Source: Crotophaga sulcirostris (Eukaryota; Chordata; Aves; Cuculiformes; Crotophagidae). From it: a stretch of DNA of 64,000 nt. Under the pieces are notes generated by a model that worked only from the letters and a program-made list of their open reading frames with translations, was not told the DNA's origin and made no database searches. Within the stretch, counting starts at the first letter, position 1. Each line of letters opens with the position of its first letter. The stretch lies in NCBI GenBank assembly GCA_013397455.1, contig VYZB01000122.1, positions 266,348 through 330,347 on the forward strand, given 5' to 3'. A program made the translations under genes and the position numbers. Of the stretch, positions 1-12,537 are shown piece after piece.

Positions 1-2074
1 TTGTTCTTCCCAGGTGTGGCTGAGAATGCTTAGGAGGAAGTTTGGAGATGGCTCAGGAGGAGTCAAGTAAAAGAAAGGAGCCAGAAAGTCACAGAAAAAT
101 CAGCTGGGAATCAGTGCACGATAATTACCTTAGCATTTTGGATAGCTTGTATAGAGTTTGCTGCAGCTCGGTAAGGACTGAGAACACTGACAGCATGAAT
201 ACAAAGGCACACTGGAAGAGCTGTTAGAAGAGAGGCTTCTTATTACCAGTATCCCATGTGACCTAGTCACTTTGATCTTTCTCTGTTTAAAAACTTAGAT
301 ATTTCAGATTAGATTCCAAGCAAGTCATGCCTTTTTACTTTAAAAGTTTTGTGGCCTTTTTTGAGTTGCTCTGTGTGAAGAAAGAACAATGAGATAAAAC
401 CCAGCTCTGGACTAACAGTAATATTGTTAGAAGATGAAACAACATCAACAAAGACAACAGTTTTCTGTCTAGAGGGTGAGAAACACTTAAAATACATTAG
501 CAAACTTCTGCTTACATGTGAACTGTAGATGTTCTAACTATCTAGTCTATAAAAGTATACTTTTTGGTTTGTGGGGGCATCCTACGAAACTAAAGTCCTT
601 GAAGAATTTATGCATAAATATGTTCTGAATAAAAAATTTAGAAGCTGCTAGTCACAATCTAAGAATTGAACTATAACAGACTAGTTGAAGTTGTGTTCAT
701 TGTGTGTGTGTGTGTGTGTGTGTGTGCAACTAGTTTAAAACTTGTGTGTGTGTGTGTGTGTGTGTGCAATTAGCCAACCAATTAGTATAAGATTTCTGGT
801 AATTATTTAGTAAAAGTTTCAACAATGTATGAATGAACTCTGAGGGCTGGGCTGGAAGTGCTTTTTTAAGGCCTAATTTTATGAATAGTAGAAGATGGCA
901 GGAATAATAACACTACAATATATTAAAATCAGAACAGTATACTTGCACTGAATTAAGCAGGTGAGCAAGAACCACTGCACCTATACATAGTATAAAAATT
1001 CAAATATCTAAAAGGGAAGTGAAAGCTATATATGAAATACTGACAGTATAAAATTTTCAGGATTTACTACCTATTTGATGAGTACTATTTAGAGGAAGAG
1101 AACTCTTCTGAATTTGAAGCTCATCAGCAGGTGGATCCAGCCTGAACTTCATCTATAAAAATGATCTGATGTGTATATGAGTTGGCAAAATTTGAATACT
1201 GGGTATGCTTTGTGTTGTTTATAAATTGATTTGGTCAGTCTAGAACATGAGTTACTGTATCTCATGTTCTCCAAGGTACTATTTTTTTCTCTTAATGTCA
1301 TGTAGTATTTATTTCAGTATTACCTACCCGAAAGAAAATAAACATAATATCAGGTTTATAAACCAGATTTAAAAAGTCCCTTTCGCTAACCTCACATAAT
1401 CAATTCTGATTAAAAAAAAAAGGAAAAACTTTTAGAAGTAATAAAAAAATACCCTTCTGTATTAGTCATCTTTTCCTGTGACTCATTTTGTTATGAACTC
1501 TGTTTTAGCACCTGCTAAGCCAGAATATTCAAGTCTCCTTTGTTAAGGTATGATGCTGAAAATTTAATGTCAAAAACTTCTGATTTTCTTTTTTCCTCTC
1601 TTGAACTTCCTTTTGACTTTAATGGAAATGCATGTAGAGAAATTAGAATGGAGTTCATTCCATTGTATCTATATAACATTGGAAAAGCAGAAAAAGCCTA
1701 TTTTCATGTAGGAACTGTACTCATAGGCATAAGGCGGAAATTGTTTTATGTTAAGGTTCATTAGTAACCAAAAATCAATTAAATTTTATTCTTGCATGCT
1801 TGGTTTTATTGCTTTCACTGAACCAGGTTGAGTTTGCTTTTAACTGAGAGAGTCTATCTTGGAATTTTCATGCAAAGCAGAACTGCAGTTTTTGGATATG
1901 TGAGTAAAAACAAGCAAAGTCTAACACACAAGTTTCCTGGCCCCATATTTTTGAATTATCAGTGTTCTGTCTAGACAAAATAAATTAAATTTTAGTTTTC
2001 TATGCAGGGATTCAAACTTGTTAAGTGTCTTGTCATCGCTTGTCAATAGAGGACAATATCAATCAATGTGGTTC
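1..2074. other. Unique AT-rich non-coding DNA, no gene seen
   Basis: No reading frame here resembles a known protein; the longest (42-227 plus, 1540-1764 plus) are 61 and 74 codons, of the length expected by chance in AT-rich DNA. The only structured element is the TG microsatellite pair at 701-766. No CpG island, transposon end or RNA gene was recognised. Confidence 0.6.
701..766. repeat. Twin (TG)n microsatellite
   Basis: Two pure TG runs, about 13 units at 701-726 and about 12 units at 743-766, are separated by a 16-bp spacer. Both runs are followed by a near-identical GTGCAAYTAG sequence, so the pair looks like a local duplication of one TG tract and its flank rather than one tract interrupted by point mutations. 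Confidence 0.9.
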
Positions 2075-2603
2075 TTTGAATACTGTGTGCAGTTCTGGGC
2101 CCCTCAGTTTGAGAAAGATGTCAAGATACTGGAGTGTGTCCAGAGGAGGGCAACGATGATGGTGAAGAGGCTGGAGCACAAGACATATGAAGAGTGACTG
2201 AGGGAACTGGGGTTATTTAGCCTGGAGAAGAGGAGGCTCAGGGGAGACCTTATTGCTCTCTACAACTTCCTAAAAAGAGGTTGTAGTCAGGCAGGGGTTG
2301 GTCTCTTCTCCCAGGCGATCAGTGACAGACCAAGAGGACATGGTCTCAAACTTCATCAGGGGAGGTTTAGGCCTGATATTAGGAAAAAATTCTTCACTGA
2401 AAGAGTGATTTGGCATTGGAATGCGCTGCCCAGGGAGGTGGTGGAGTCGCCGTTCCTGGAGGTGTTTAAGAGGAGATTGGATGAGGCACTTAGTGCCATG
2501 GTTTAGATGATGGATTGGTGTTGGTGTAAGTGTTGGGTTATACGTTGCATTTCATGATCTCAAAGGTCCTTTCCAACCTTGTATTACTGTGATACTGTGA
2601 TAC
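2075..2603 (+). mobile_element. CR1 LINE, 5'-truncated, plus strand (GATACTGT 3' type)
   Basis: This is a non-LTR retrotransposon copy of the chicken-repeat-1 family. It starts inside the end of ORF2 (sequence corresponding to the conserved YCVQFW region near 2081), runs through the conserved stretch encoding [17 protein letters not shown] around 2200-2250, and ends in the family's 3' UTR with GGTCCTTTCCAACC near 2565 and a tail of short ACTGTGAT units at 2586-2603. The coding part contains stop codons (for example TGA at about 2196), so it is dead. Truncation at the 5' end is usual, because reverse transcription starts at the 3' end. It shares its 3' tail with the copies at 5839, 9082 and 12764. 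Confidence 0.95.
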
Positions 2604-5600
2604 ACAAGTGGAACTATACAAATAACAATGTGGTACGTTCAAAGGAATGAAGTTCAGTCTAATTATTTCTGGCACAGTTGAGTTTGGTATTGTTTCAGAT
2701 ATATTTATTCAGTCAATATTTGAAAAGAGGCAGTAATCTTATATCTCAAAATGTGGCTTTAGGCAATGCTAAAAATTCTCAAATAAAGATGGAGATAACC
2801 TATTAATTCTGGGGCTCTTTGTTAAGCCAGAGGATTCACTGAGGCATTCAAGTATGAGAGCTCTTGTTCTATATTTCATAATATGAACCAGCATTCAAGG
2901 CAGTGGTTAATATTAGAATGTTTTCCAATAGTGAAGATTAAAGGCTATTTTCAGTAACTGGTTTAATAGTATCCCTTTCAAGATCTTTTCAGAGTTTTTA
3001 AATGAGTTTTGTAAAAGCTTCATCTCCATTTTCAGTAATGCTGTCTTAAAGTGGCATGGGAGAAGGTTCCAAACAATTATGTAGATTAACATAAAACCTG
3101 TAGGTTATACAATGAAGTAGCAAAGGCCTATTTAATCTTAGTGTTCATTTTTTTGGCATGAGGGAAATATTCACCTTTTACTTTGAAAATTTCAGTTCCT
3201 TTTCCCTTGCTCTTATTTCAGACAAATTTAAGAAATTAATATTGAGCATATCTATCCTCTAATTCAATTTATTGATTTAACTAGGTAACATGTTTTTCAT
3301 TAATCTAAAAAGGGTAACCCTTTTACTGTTTATAATTACTGTTTATATCTTTTTCTCTTCATCTTTTCTTTGTAAATTCTGTTTCTTTGAGAGAAGGCTT
3401 ACATATTTTTTAAACTGTGAATGTAAATTGTAGCCAGCTGTTTGATATATTTGATACAAATCAGTATTTTAGTAGATTTTACTCTAAATAAATCAGGTTA
3501 TGACAACAGTTTCCTACCTTCATGAATTTTGGACATGATTATTTTAGTAGCTGTAAATATGAAGAATTTCCTGTTATTTCCAGTACATTATTCTATTGCT
3601 AAGAAATCAAAGTAACCAGTTGTTAACCCCAAAAATTCTTACAATTCTCATTTAGTCTTAAAACTGTTTGTGCATAGAAGAATTATACTATTAGTATAAT
3701 GCTGCCAATTCTACATTCTGTTTAATGGAATTTTATGAAAGGCTGAAAATTAATGGCTACAGCCTTGGGGTTTCTACATTTTTTAAATTTTTGACACAAA
3801 AAATAAAATTTCAGTCATGCAATTGTACTCTTATCACTGCTGGATTACAGGGACTCTAAATTCATTATTGTTACTTACACTGCCTAGAATATGAATACAC
3901 TAATCAGTTGAAAGAAAACTATTTGAAAGAAATCATAAAAGAGTAGTCTAAAACTGCTCTCGGTATATCAGTGGTTAGAATCACTGTTTACTTTAGCCTA
4001 GAAAGATGAGATAAGAGATAATGTAACACATTTTAGGATGACTGCATTTGCAATATCTCTTTATACTGAATAAGCATTGTACTCTGATGGGAGAGAAAGT
4101 GGCAGATCAAGACAACTAGTTCTGTCTCAAGAAGGGCTACCAGGGATTATGAGCATCATAGAACTGTTCCTTGGGAAGCAGTATGCTTTCAAGGAGCTGG
4201 AAACACATGGTCTTTGACACTGAGCTTCTTATCAGCAGATACAATTTTAAAAATTGTTCTTTTTAGCAAACTATTTAAAATATGTTCTAGCTGCTACAGG
4301 AATGTAAACATGTATTGCTGAACGTGCTTCTAATTTGAAGGAACAAAATATCATCAATGAATTGTCATTTCCATTTTATTATTCTCATTTCTTTAAGTCC
4401 TGTGGAAGAATTCTCTACCCCTGCACTGCTAATGTAGAAAGTCTTTCTTCAGTAGTTGTTTTAATAAGCTAAATTGTATATTTTTATATTTTTAGTCAGT
4501 TCAGTGCGCATAATGTAAAGCATAAAAAATTGTGCTGGGTAATGTTGTTAGTCTAAAGTTATTCACAGAAATACAAGCTTGTTATTTTCATTCTGAAGTA
4601 ATGAAATTCAGTTGAAACTCACTGGGGCTTAGGCCTACCCCTTTTCTTTTGATACAAACATGAAAGAAAGCACTTATATGGTATCTGATGTTGAAAATCT
4701 TTGATACATAGTAAGGTAGAAAACTAAGCCTACTGTACATGTTTTGTTTGCTGATAGGCTAATATTTGACGAATTTTGAATTTTAAGTTTCAATTGTCAT
4801 ATTTCTCTCCAAGAGTTAGGTACCACCAATATAAATTATAAGGTAATCAAAAGGAAGGAGATGAAATCAAATAGTATTCACAGCTTTAGGCAATGTTCCA
4901 GAACACAGAAACTGACAGATCTTCTGTAGCTCAAGTGTGCTTTACATCAGAATTCCAGTTTCAAGGATGAGAGAGAAAATGGTCCATATAGTTTGTTTTT
5001 ATTAGTATTAAAACTAATGGCTGTTTATATTTTACCAGGACACTTGTTTGCAAAAAATTGAAAGTCCAGTAATAATTTGGGAGGTTCCATTTTCTTAGCA
5101 GACCATGTAAATTTCTCATGAATTATCAAAGAAATTAAAACATCAAAATCTGACATATTCTTAGCTGAGCTCAACCCAGACAGATGGCACTCTTCCATTC
5201 AAGCCATTTTTTGGGAAATTCTGCTGCACCATATGCTAGAAGCAGTTCAGCAGCTAATTAGTGCTTATTATAAGACAATCACTCTCTCAAGGAAATTTTT
5301 TATGGACGGGTCACAATTACAGGATGAGAAGAAAGAAGGAATAAAAATCTGAATAGCATATACCCTCACTGATTTGTTTACTCCAGTCATAAATAAAGGT
5401 CAGTATGGTAAGCCATCTTGAATAACCTTTCAGCTTAGTCCCAGTAGTGCTGACATTCCTGGGCTGTATTTGGAAAATAAATTTTGAATGCTGTAGTGAA
5501 TTGCAGGGCTTTTTTTCCTTCTATTTTATTAACAGTCGTGGTGTAAAGGATAGAGTAAGGCTGATTTTTCTAATCTATTGTTGAGTTCTAATCTATTAAA

Positions 5601-5838
5601 TTAAGTTCATTAAAAGAAAAGGAAATTTCAACCAAGATTTAGAAAAGTTTATAGTTATCAACCCAAGAATAAAACTGATTTTTATAAATATGAAACATAG
5701 CTTACATTCCAATAGTCCTATACATTAACTTTTGTTTATTAGCAATAGTTTTATACATTAACTTTTGCAAGTAGTAAAAGGCCTTATTTTTATATAGCAA
5801 AGGAAGAGAAAGGTGAAGAAATATGTTATGATGTGCTG
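2604..5838. other. Unique AT-rich non-coding DNA, no gene seen
   Basis: More than 3 kb with no frame of 60 codons on either strand beyond the edge of a CR1 and no recognisable repeat apart from a 33-bp tandem duplication at its right end. Several AATAAA hexamers occur, as expected by chance in DNA of this composition. Confidence 0.6.
5710..5775. repeat. 33-bp tandem duplication
   Basis: Two imperfect head-to-tail copies, 5710-5742 and 5743-5775, each contain TATACATTAACTTTTG. They lie about 65 bp left of the CR1 at 5839 and appear unrelated to it. Confidence 0.8.
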
Positions 5839-6054
5839 ATATATCAGGAAGAAATTCTTCACTGAAAGGATGATTTGCCATTGGAATGCGCTGCCCAGGG
5901 AGGTGGTGGAGTTGCCATCCCTGGAGGTGTTTAAGAGGAGATTGGATGAGGCATTTAGTGCCATGGTTTAGATGATGAGTTGGTATTAGTGTTGGGTTGT
6001 AGGCTGGACTCAATGATTTCAAAGGTCCTTTCCAACCCTGTGATACTGTGATAC
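5839..6054 (+). mobile_element. CR1 LINE 3' fragment, plus strand (GATACTGT 3' type)
   Basis: A short, strongly 5'-truncated CR1 covering only the end of the element. It begins at the stretch encoding RKKFFTERV and continues with the conserved GGAATGCGCTGCCCAGGG. It ends with GGTCCTTTCCAACCC and a terminal TGATACTGTGATAC. It belongs to the same subfamily as 2075-2603, and the two are very similar over the shared part. Confidence 0.95.
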
Positions 6055-6803
6055 CTGTTTTCCTGGGACTTACTATGATTCTCAGATATCCAAATTTTTA
6101 ACGCTTAAATAGACTGTTGAGGTTCAGGCTTTACAAACTGTCTCTCTGGGGCATGCCTTCTATATAAATAAACTGATACACAAAACACTTAAGTAGTCTC
6201 GATGTTCAAAGAAATTGTTAGAATGAGACTCTCTAATTGCACAGACTTGAAGCAACAAATGTAGAAGAGACCTGTTAGTATGATGACGAGAAAAAAAGAG
6301 TTATTAAAAGTAGGAATACATATTTGTGTGGTATTTCACAGGAATACGTAAGCAAACTCTCCTTACAGCCTAATATGATTGGAATCCATGCAGATTGATA
6401 AAGTTGTATTATCCCAGAGTGTGTCTATTCATACCAAGAACAGGGAGTGACAGGTGTTCTTCCAATAACCTACTTGTTATTGCAAAAATATCAGTCAAGA
6501 GCTACCACTGGAACAAATTTTATAGCTGGTTTCCATCTTTCCAAAGTACTTCCTTGTCCTGCACTTAATTAGCTGTTTTGTTGACAAGGAATTTTGCCAT
6601 TCCCAAAGTCCTTCACTTTTTAAATTACTTTAAATGTGTCAGTCATATGTGCAAACGAAGGGGAGATTTTACTGCTACGGAAATGATTCATGTAGCTTAC
6701 ATAATATTTAGGAAAGCCCCAAGACTAGATGTTTCAGGTTAATCCATACATATGTCAGTAAAAGAATATGAAACTTGATTTTTAATAAACCCAAATTTAG
6801 CAT
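6055..6803. other. Unique AT-rich non-coding DNA
   Basis: Nothing recognised between the CR1 tail and the LTR fragment. There are no protein-like frames and no low-complexity tracts of note. Confidence 0.55.
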
Positions 6804-7000
6804 TGTGATGGGTTGATCTTGGGTGAAGCGCAAACTCCCATGCAACCACTTTCTCATTCCTCCTCCTCAACACGACAGAGGGTGAAAACAGGATGAAAAA
6901 CCTCATGGGCTGAGATAAAGACAGGGAGACCAATTGCCATCTTTGGCAAAACAGACTTGACTTGGGGAAAATTAATTGAATTTATTGATAATTAAAATAG
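6804..7000 (-). mobile_element. Decayed endogenous-retrovirus LTR fragment, minus strand (R/U5 part)
   Basis: Read on the minus strand, this stretch has a polyadenylation hexamer AATAAA (around 6978-6984) and then a run matching what I remember of a common avian ERVL-like LTR: CCCCAAGTC, GTCTGTTTTGCC, a CTCCCTGTCTTTATCTC block, GAGGAGGAGGAATGAG, and a terminal CAACCCATCACA whose CA forms the LTR end at 6804. The U3 side, to the right of about 7000, has diverged too far for me to place its boundary. No internal retroviral genes are visible beside it, so it is most likely a solo LTR or LTR fragment. The family call is from memory, not a database match. Confidence 0.6.
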
Positions 7001-7301
7001 TTCGGGGCAGTAAATTCTACTTGTTGAAGTGAGAGTTTCAAACTGGCACTTCTGTGAAGGAAGACAGAAGTAGCAGCGCAGAAACACCTTTTCCTGATCA
7101 TGAGTGACTATAGAGAGGAGGGATTGTCCTCACAGAGGTCAATGTTTCTCCTTGCTTCACAATCATTCTTAGAATCATCAGTTTGCATCTCCATCAGAAA
7201 AAGAGAAATCCAATTTTGATGACTGTCATGCTTTCTTTACATTTTTGGAAGGATGAGAGAGACAGACTTATGGAGGAGAATGAAGGAATATTCCTGTGGA
7301 A

Positions 7302-7357
7302 GCATGCTGTGTGGGACTAAATATTTGTTGCATGCTGTGTGAGACCAGTTATTTGTT
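7302..7357. repeat. 28-bp tandem duplication
   Basis: Two adjacent copies, 7302-7329 and 7330-7357, each start GCATGCTGTGTG and end TATTTGTT. They differ at a few positions, so the duplication is not recent. Confidence 0.85.
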
Positions 7358-7772
7358 GCTACAGAGGAAACAGTCATTGCAGTGCAAAGGGAGCCCTTTG
7401 CCAAACAGGCTTTTAGGTATTTTTGAAAGAGCAGCCTGACACTAGTGCTGAAATACTTTTTCATGGCAATTATTATCAGTAAATAGCATGACCTTTCATC
7501 ACAAAGATGAGAGTTGCAGGTCTCAGTACAGAATGTTCATAACTACATATGACTTTTGCGTGTATATGTGATTTCCTACATGAAAAAAGGATATGTACAA
7601 CTTTCAAAATTGATGCCATACATTAATTTGCAGTGATACTGGTACTGCAACTCCCAGAGCTCACATGCAGTCTTTGGAAACAATTTTTGTAACTGAAACA
7701 CAGTTCATTAGGACCACATGCAAATACACTACTGCTGTCAGCTAAGAGTTAATACTTATGCCTCCCTCTGTG

Positions 7773-7850
7773 ACAAAAAAACCCCTACCAAAACAACAAA
7801 CCAAACCAATCCCCCCCAAAATATCCCAAACCCCAAACCAACATCCTCCC
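7773..7850. repeat. A/C-rich low-complexity tract
   Basis: About 80 bp made almost only of A and C (AAAACC, CCAAACC, CCCCCCC units). No periodic unit is maintained, so this is low-complexity sequence rather than a true microsatellite. Confidence 0.85.
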
Positions 7851-9081
7851 ACTCTATATCCATATAGCTCCCACATTGACCATAACCATTGAATTCCTAC
7901 CCTATTTCTCATTCCAACACTCAGTTTTCCAAAACTACCTTGTGGCTGGCATACTAGATGTAGATGGGAGAATTTCTAGGCAGTCATCAATGTAAAATAA
8001 ACACCTTCTCTGTGGGAAAATCTGAAAATCTGAACTCTGAAGGCAGAAGCAGGATGGCCTGGCATGGGAAAGGTAAACCACTGTTTATCAGTGAGATTTG
8101 TACTGGAAAATTTGGTTCACAAGAGGCCTAATATTCATCTACTCAGTATGGGAGGTAAGGGTGCATTTCTACAGAAGCAGGAAGCCAGATATTTGCATAG
8201 CCAGATTAGCCCTAATCATCCAAAAACCCTCAATAACATGCTATGATCTCAATCATCAGTAATATGACATCCTCCAGGCACAGATCAACCAAGAAAAATA
8301 TTCTGCTGACTACTCTCAAAAGGTACTCTCTTTTGTTCAGGGAAGTGCCTTCCGTTGCAGGGGATTCTCCATTTGCTCCTGCTCAAAGCTAGCAAGAAAG
8401 ATTTCTTAGAGAAATGCCAATAACACAGCATCTTTCTCACAGAATATGTAATCCAACTTCTCTCCATCCTTGCACACATTTATTTCACTTCTCTCCTATT
8501 TCTAGTCTTGGCAGCAGATTGCTGTAAAGTGCATTTCTTACTAGCTCTCTCCCAGGGCATTGTCATGGCCACCAACATAAAGGACACCTGCCAGTACTTT
8601 GAAGGTCATTCTATCTATGTAGTCCTCCTGAGGCACGGTCTGCAAAAGAGTGAGTTGTCACCACAACTGCTTTGCAAGCTGTAGTCTTCAGATGCTTGTG
8701 AAAAGGATGTGTGTGGAACAAGTGCATTGCACTGCGTGTCTCCAGACACTGCATGGTATAGACCTCCCTGAATCTTTTTCTAAACAAACACATCTAAAGA
8801 AGGCAGTCTGAGCTGTGACTGTCAGCTTTAGAACCCTAGTGTGAAGAAACCACAGCATTACAAAATAAGCCCAGGAGTGCTACCTTGAGGCCGGGGAAAT
8901 GAAATTCCAACACCATCTGGAAAATCTGTTGTGCTTGCAAGCAGGGGGATCTGCATAGCAGTGGCAGAAGGGTCAATATCTCCACGTTGTGCATCATATC
9001 TTAAAGGGCTACACTAAGACTATAGGCTACAGAAGAACTCCTGAATACCACTGCACACCCTTGTGTAGTAAAAGCACCCAA

Positions 9082-9420
9082 ATCACAGTATCACAATATC
9101 ACAGTATCACAGTATCACAAGGTTGGAAAGGACCTCCGAGATCATCAAGTCCAACCTATAACCCAACACTAACACCATCCCATCATCTAAACCATGGCAC
9201 TCAGTGCTTCATCCAGTCTTCTTTTAAACACCTCCAGGGTCGGTGACTCCACCACCTCCCTGGGCAGTGCATTCCAATGGCCAATCACCCTTTCAGTGAA
9301 GAACTTTTTCCTAACATCAAGTCTAAACTTTCCCTGACGAAGCTTAAGTCTATGCCCTCTAGTTCTGTCACTGGTCACCTGTGAGAAGAGACCAACCCCT
9401 GAAAGAAGAGACCAACCCCA
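9082..9420 (-). mobile_element. CR1 LINE 3' fragment, minus strand (GATACTGT 3' type)
   Basis: The 3' tail lies at the left end as about four units of the octamer GATACTGT (seen as ATCACAGT on the plus strand, 9082-9120). It is followed by AGGTTGGAAAGGACC, ATAACCCAACACTAACACC and the reverse complement of the RKKFFTERV coding region. The open minus frame at 9187-9492 includes the decayed C-terminal coding sequence, visible as [21 protein letters not shown]. The 5' truncation lies near 9420 beside a 20-bp direct duplication (9384-9419). Confidence 0.95.
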
Positions 9421-11350
9421 ACAGTTTATAATAATAACTGATTTTTGAAAGGCTGAGTTTTGATAGTTTCCACTCTGCCACTTTCTGATCATTGTGAAAA
9501 AATTAAGGATGGCTGCACATATCCCTTTATATAGCTTGTCGATTCATCAACAGATTTAGACCTCTCTTCTCCACAAAAATGACTATATTATTTCATATAT
9601 TCTCTGCTACTTAGGGCTTTAGAGGTTTGCAACTGTTAGTTGATATAACTGTTGTGCAGTATAATGAAATGTCATTTCACATCATTTATCAGTATATACA
9701 TTTGTTTCACATTTCCAATATAACAGTATAACCTGTTTTTACCACTAGGAAATCTATGTATATATCTCCCTGGAATTCACAAAAAAAGAGCTTACTACTA
9801 TGTTTTACATGTCAGATTTGAAAAAAATTAACTCCTTTTTTCATAACAACTACCATCTCAAAAAAGGAAATTTTAAGCGTGTCTTATTATTAAGATATTT
9901 GTTTTATAAAATGAAAAGGTACTATTCTGACTCTGGTAACAGAATTCACAGTAGTTTCAGGCATCTCTATTATTCCTGTGACTGATATCCTTAAAATGCT
10001 TTTACTGAATTTTGCCCTGTCCTTGTATCTGGTCAGCTAGTACAGTAATCTCTTATAGGAATCTCTTCCCCAATACAGTTTTTTCTTTTCTCCTTTCTTT
10101 CAATGTCTCACAAGAGCAGCTACTTAAAGCAGGTTGATTTCTGCCTACTCTCAAAACCACAAGTTGTTGATAACATAAAGAAGTACATCAGCTCTGGATC
10201 GTCCAAGTGAGAAATCTCATCTTCCCATAGTTTGCCTCCAAACAGATCTTAGGGCTTGCATGATTTTTTAATAAAAAAACACACACTCATACTGTCTAAG
10301 GACTAAGACAAACAAGTCTTCTGCTCATACATTTTGCATCAATTCTCATTTAGAGCAGACAAACTATCTGAATAATTTGATAGAAAAGCAGATTTATCCT
10401 ATATGCTATATCCTACATGTCTTCCTACATATGGCAGGAATAGTATTTTAATTATGTATTCATTAGTTGGTGTGTGCATAGGGTGGTATTTTTATATGTA
10501 GTCTTACTCAGAGTTGTGATTGTCTAAGAACTCTGATGGCACACGACTGAACCTGAAAATTAGAATGTTTTTTACAACATAATTGTTGGTCTATAAGTAT
10601 ACTTTGTTTCCTGTAAAAATGTGCAATTCTTTTTCAAAGGTGATCATGACTCCACGCAGTGGATATCAAGACACTTAATGGGTGTAGAAATCCCATTGAA
10701 AACTATTTGCGTAGCTTTATCACCATAATACATCTATACATGCAAACACTGGAAAACCAAAAATAAATGAAAATTTTGAGTTGCAGATCAGATTGGGAAT
10801 TGATGTGAAGCAATGGAAATAAAGTCTGCTAGATTACTAGGTGGAGAACTGCCCTATCTTACTTAACCACTTCCCAGTAAGAAAAATGCTATCTATCTTC
10901 TGCACGTAAACATCATCAGTAATGCTAACACAGAACCCCCTGATGTTTGAATAATGTAGTGAACTCTGTTACATTTAAATCAACCTTTTAGCTTTGGTCT
11001 GTAAGCCAATTTAGTGAAGTGATTCCTTTTTTCATAATTTTCCAACAGTCATCAATGATCCAAAGTAGCATTCTGATCAAGATTCTGAAATACTGTATGT
11101 TCATAAAGTATCAAAATAATTTAGACATCATGAAAAGAAGCAGGATTACAAAATTTTTTAGAAGTGGAAACTGATGAGTTCAGTGAAGGGAGATTATTTC
11201 AAACAAAAATCAGAAAAGAAAAGAGATGTTAATGTAACATTTTTTTTTGTTTTCAGAATGTAATGGCTATATGTAATGAACAGTCATCATTTAAGTACAC
11301 CTTACGTACATATTAATAAACAATGATACTGTGAAAATATGTCCCCAAAA

Positions 11351-11371
11351 CCAAACTGGGATCCAGTTTGG
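11351..11371. repeat. Short inverted repeat (9-bp arms, 3-nt loop)
   Basis: The arms CCAAACTGG and CCAGTTTGG are perfect reverse complements separated by GAT. The structure is a compact cruciform or hairpin candidate with no U-tract or other context to suggest a function. Confidence 0.8.
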
Positions 11372-12468
11372 CTAGTCCCGAGAACTAAAATCTACATAAT
11401 TTCAAACGGAAAAGGAACCTTTCAAGAACAGTACCCAGAGAAGTCAGTCCCACAAAAGTGAGAATAGTTCTTCTATAGGAAGATCATTATAGAAAATATA
11501 GGAAATTATAGGAATCATTATAGGAAAGATAAACATTAAATGTTCATTTTAGTACCTGCCCAACAAACAGTGAACTGTAGAAACAAATTTAAAGACAGTC
11601 ATTGCCAACAAAAGACCCCTGCTATAAAAAGAAAAAACTAGGACAGCAAAGAAAGGCCGGATTTGTTCCTTTTCTGCATTAGGACTTATCTCTGTATGTA
11701 ACTGTCCTCTGGCTGTTCTGACCCATAAAGAGTTGAAAAGCCAGTACAAGTATCTTACTAAAGAAAACAATTTTTCAAAATGCATTATTTAGTATAGAGA
11801 ACAAGGTAGGAATTTTTAGCTATATTCATCTGCAACGGAAATTACCATCAGACTTACTGCTTCCTCTGTTTAGTAAAGCTGCCAGTAGCAGCTTGTTTGT
11901 AGGGATAATTCAGCATTTATTTGTTTTCATAATTTTTGCATGCAGTTCTTTCCATATGAAATTCTGCTTTGTCTGCTTTCTGCTCCTTTACTGCTGCTCT
12001 GCTCTATAATGTAATTCATTTTGCTCTTACACCGTGATGCTATCACTTAGATTCCAAGCTAGCTGCTCCTCAGAAGTCCCATCCCACAATCTTTCAATAG
12101 ATCTTATATATTCTTAAAAATTTTTGGAACCTTCTCTGCTCTACTTGTGCATTTAAGGAAATGTTTCTTGCATAACTAAACAAAGCATTTCTAATTTATG
12201 TGACATAAATAGAAAATTAATTACACAGCTCATAATTTTTATCTATATATTAAGTGAGGCATGATATGAATGAAATTGTAGAATGAGCCCACAACATTTT
12301 ATGAATAAAAAACCATCCTAACCACCTCATCTATCCTTAGATCACATGATTTTGTGTCAGAAGGCAGCAACTGAAGGGGTTAGGAAGGACTGAATGTGAT
12401 GTGCTGTGAAGACAAGGGGAGATAAAGGGGGTAGGGGAACTCTTGTACTAAAATTCCCTTTCCCTAAG

Positions 12469-12537
12469 TTTTTTTTAATTTTTTTTTGGTTGGGTTTGGG
12501 ATTTGGTTTCGTTTGGTTGTTTTTTTTGTTATTTTTC
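12469..12537. repeat. T/G-rich low-complexity tract
   Basis: Runs of T (up to 9) interrupted by GGTTGGGTTTGGG and TTTGGTTTCGTTTGG. This is the strand complement of the type of A/C-rich tract seen at 7773. Confidence 0.8.

Larger units (their letters stand above)
7001..9081. other. Non-coding DNA with minor low-complexity tracts
   Basis: No gene recognised. The left part may contain the unrecognisable U3 of the LTR at 6804. The interval holds a 28-bp tandem duplication (7302-7357) and an A/C-rich tract (7773-7850). A plus-strand frame open from about 8424 to 8679 has no start codon giving 60 residues and resembles no family I know, so I treat it as chance. Confidence 0.5.

Noticed and set aside
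5702..6022. 106-codon minus-strand frame
   Set aside because: It runs antisense through the CR1 fragment at 5839 and the 33-bp duplication, so it is a by-product of the repeat.
8424..8679. Open plus-strand frame of about 85 codons with hydrophobic start, considered as a viral envelope or membrane protein fragment
   Set aside because: No ATG near its start, no recognisable motif, and the length is within chance expectation.
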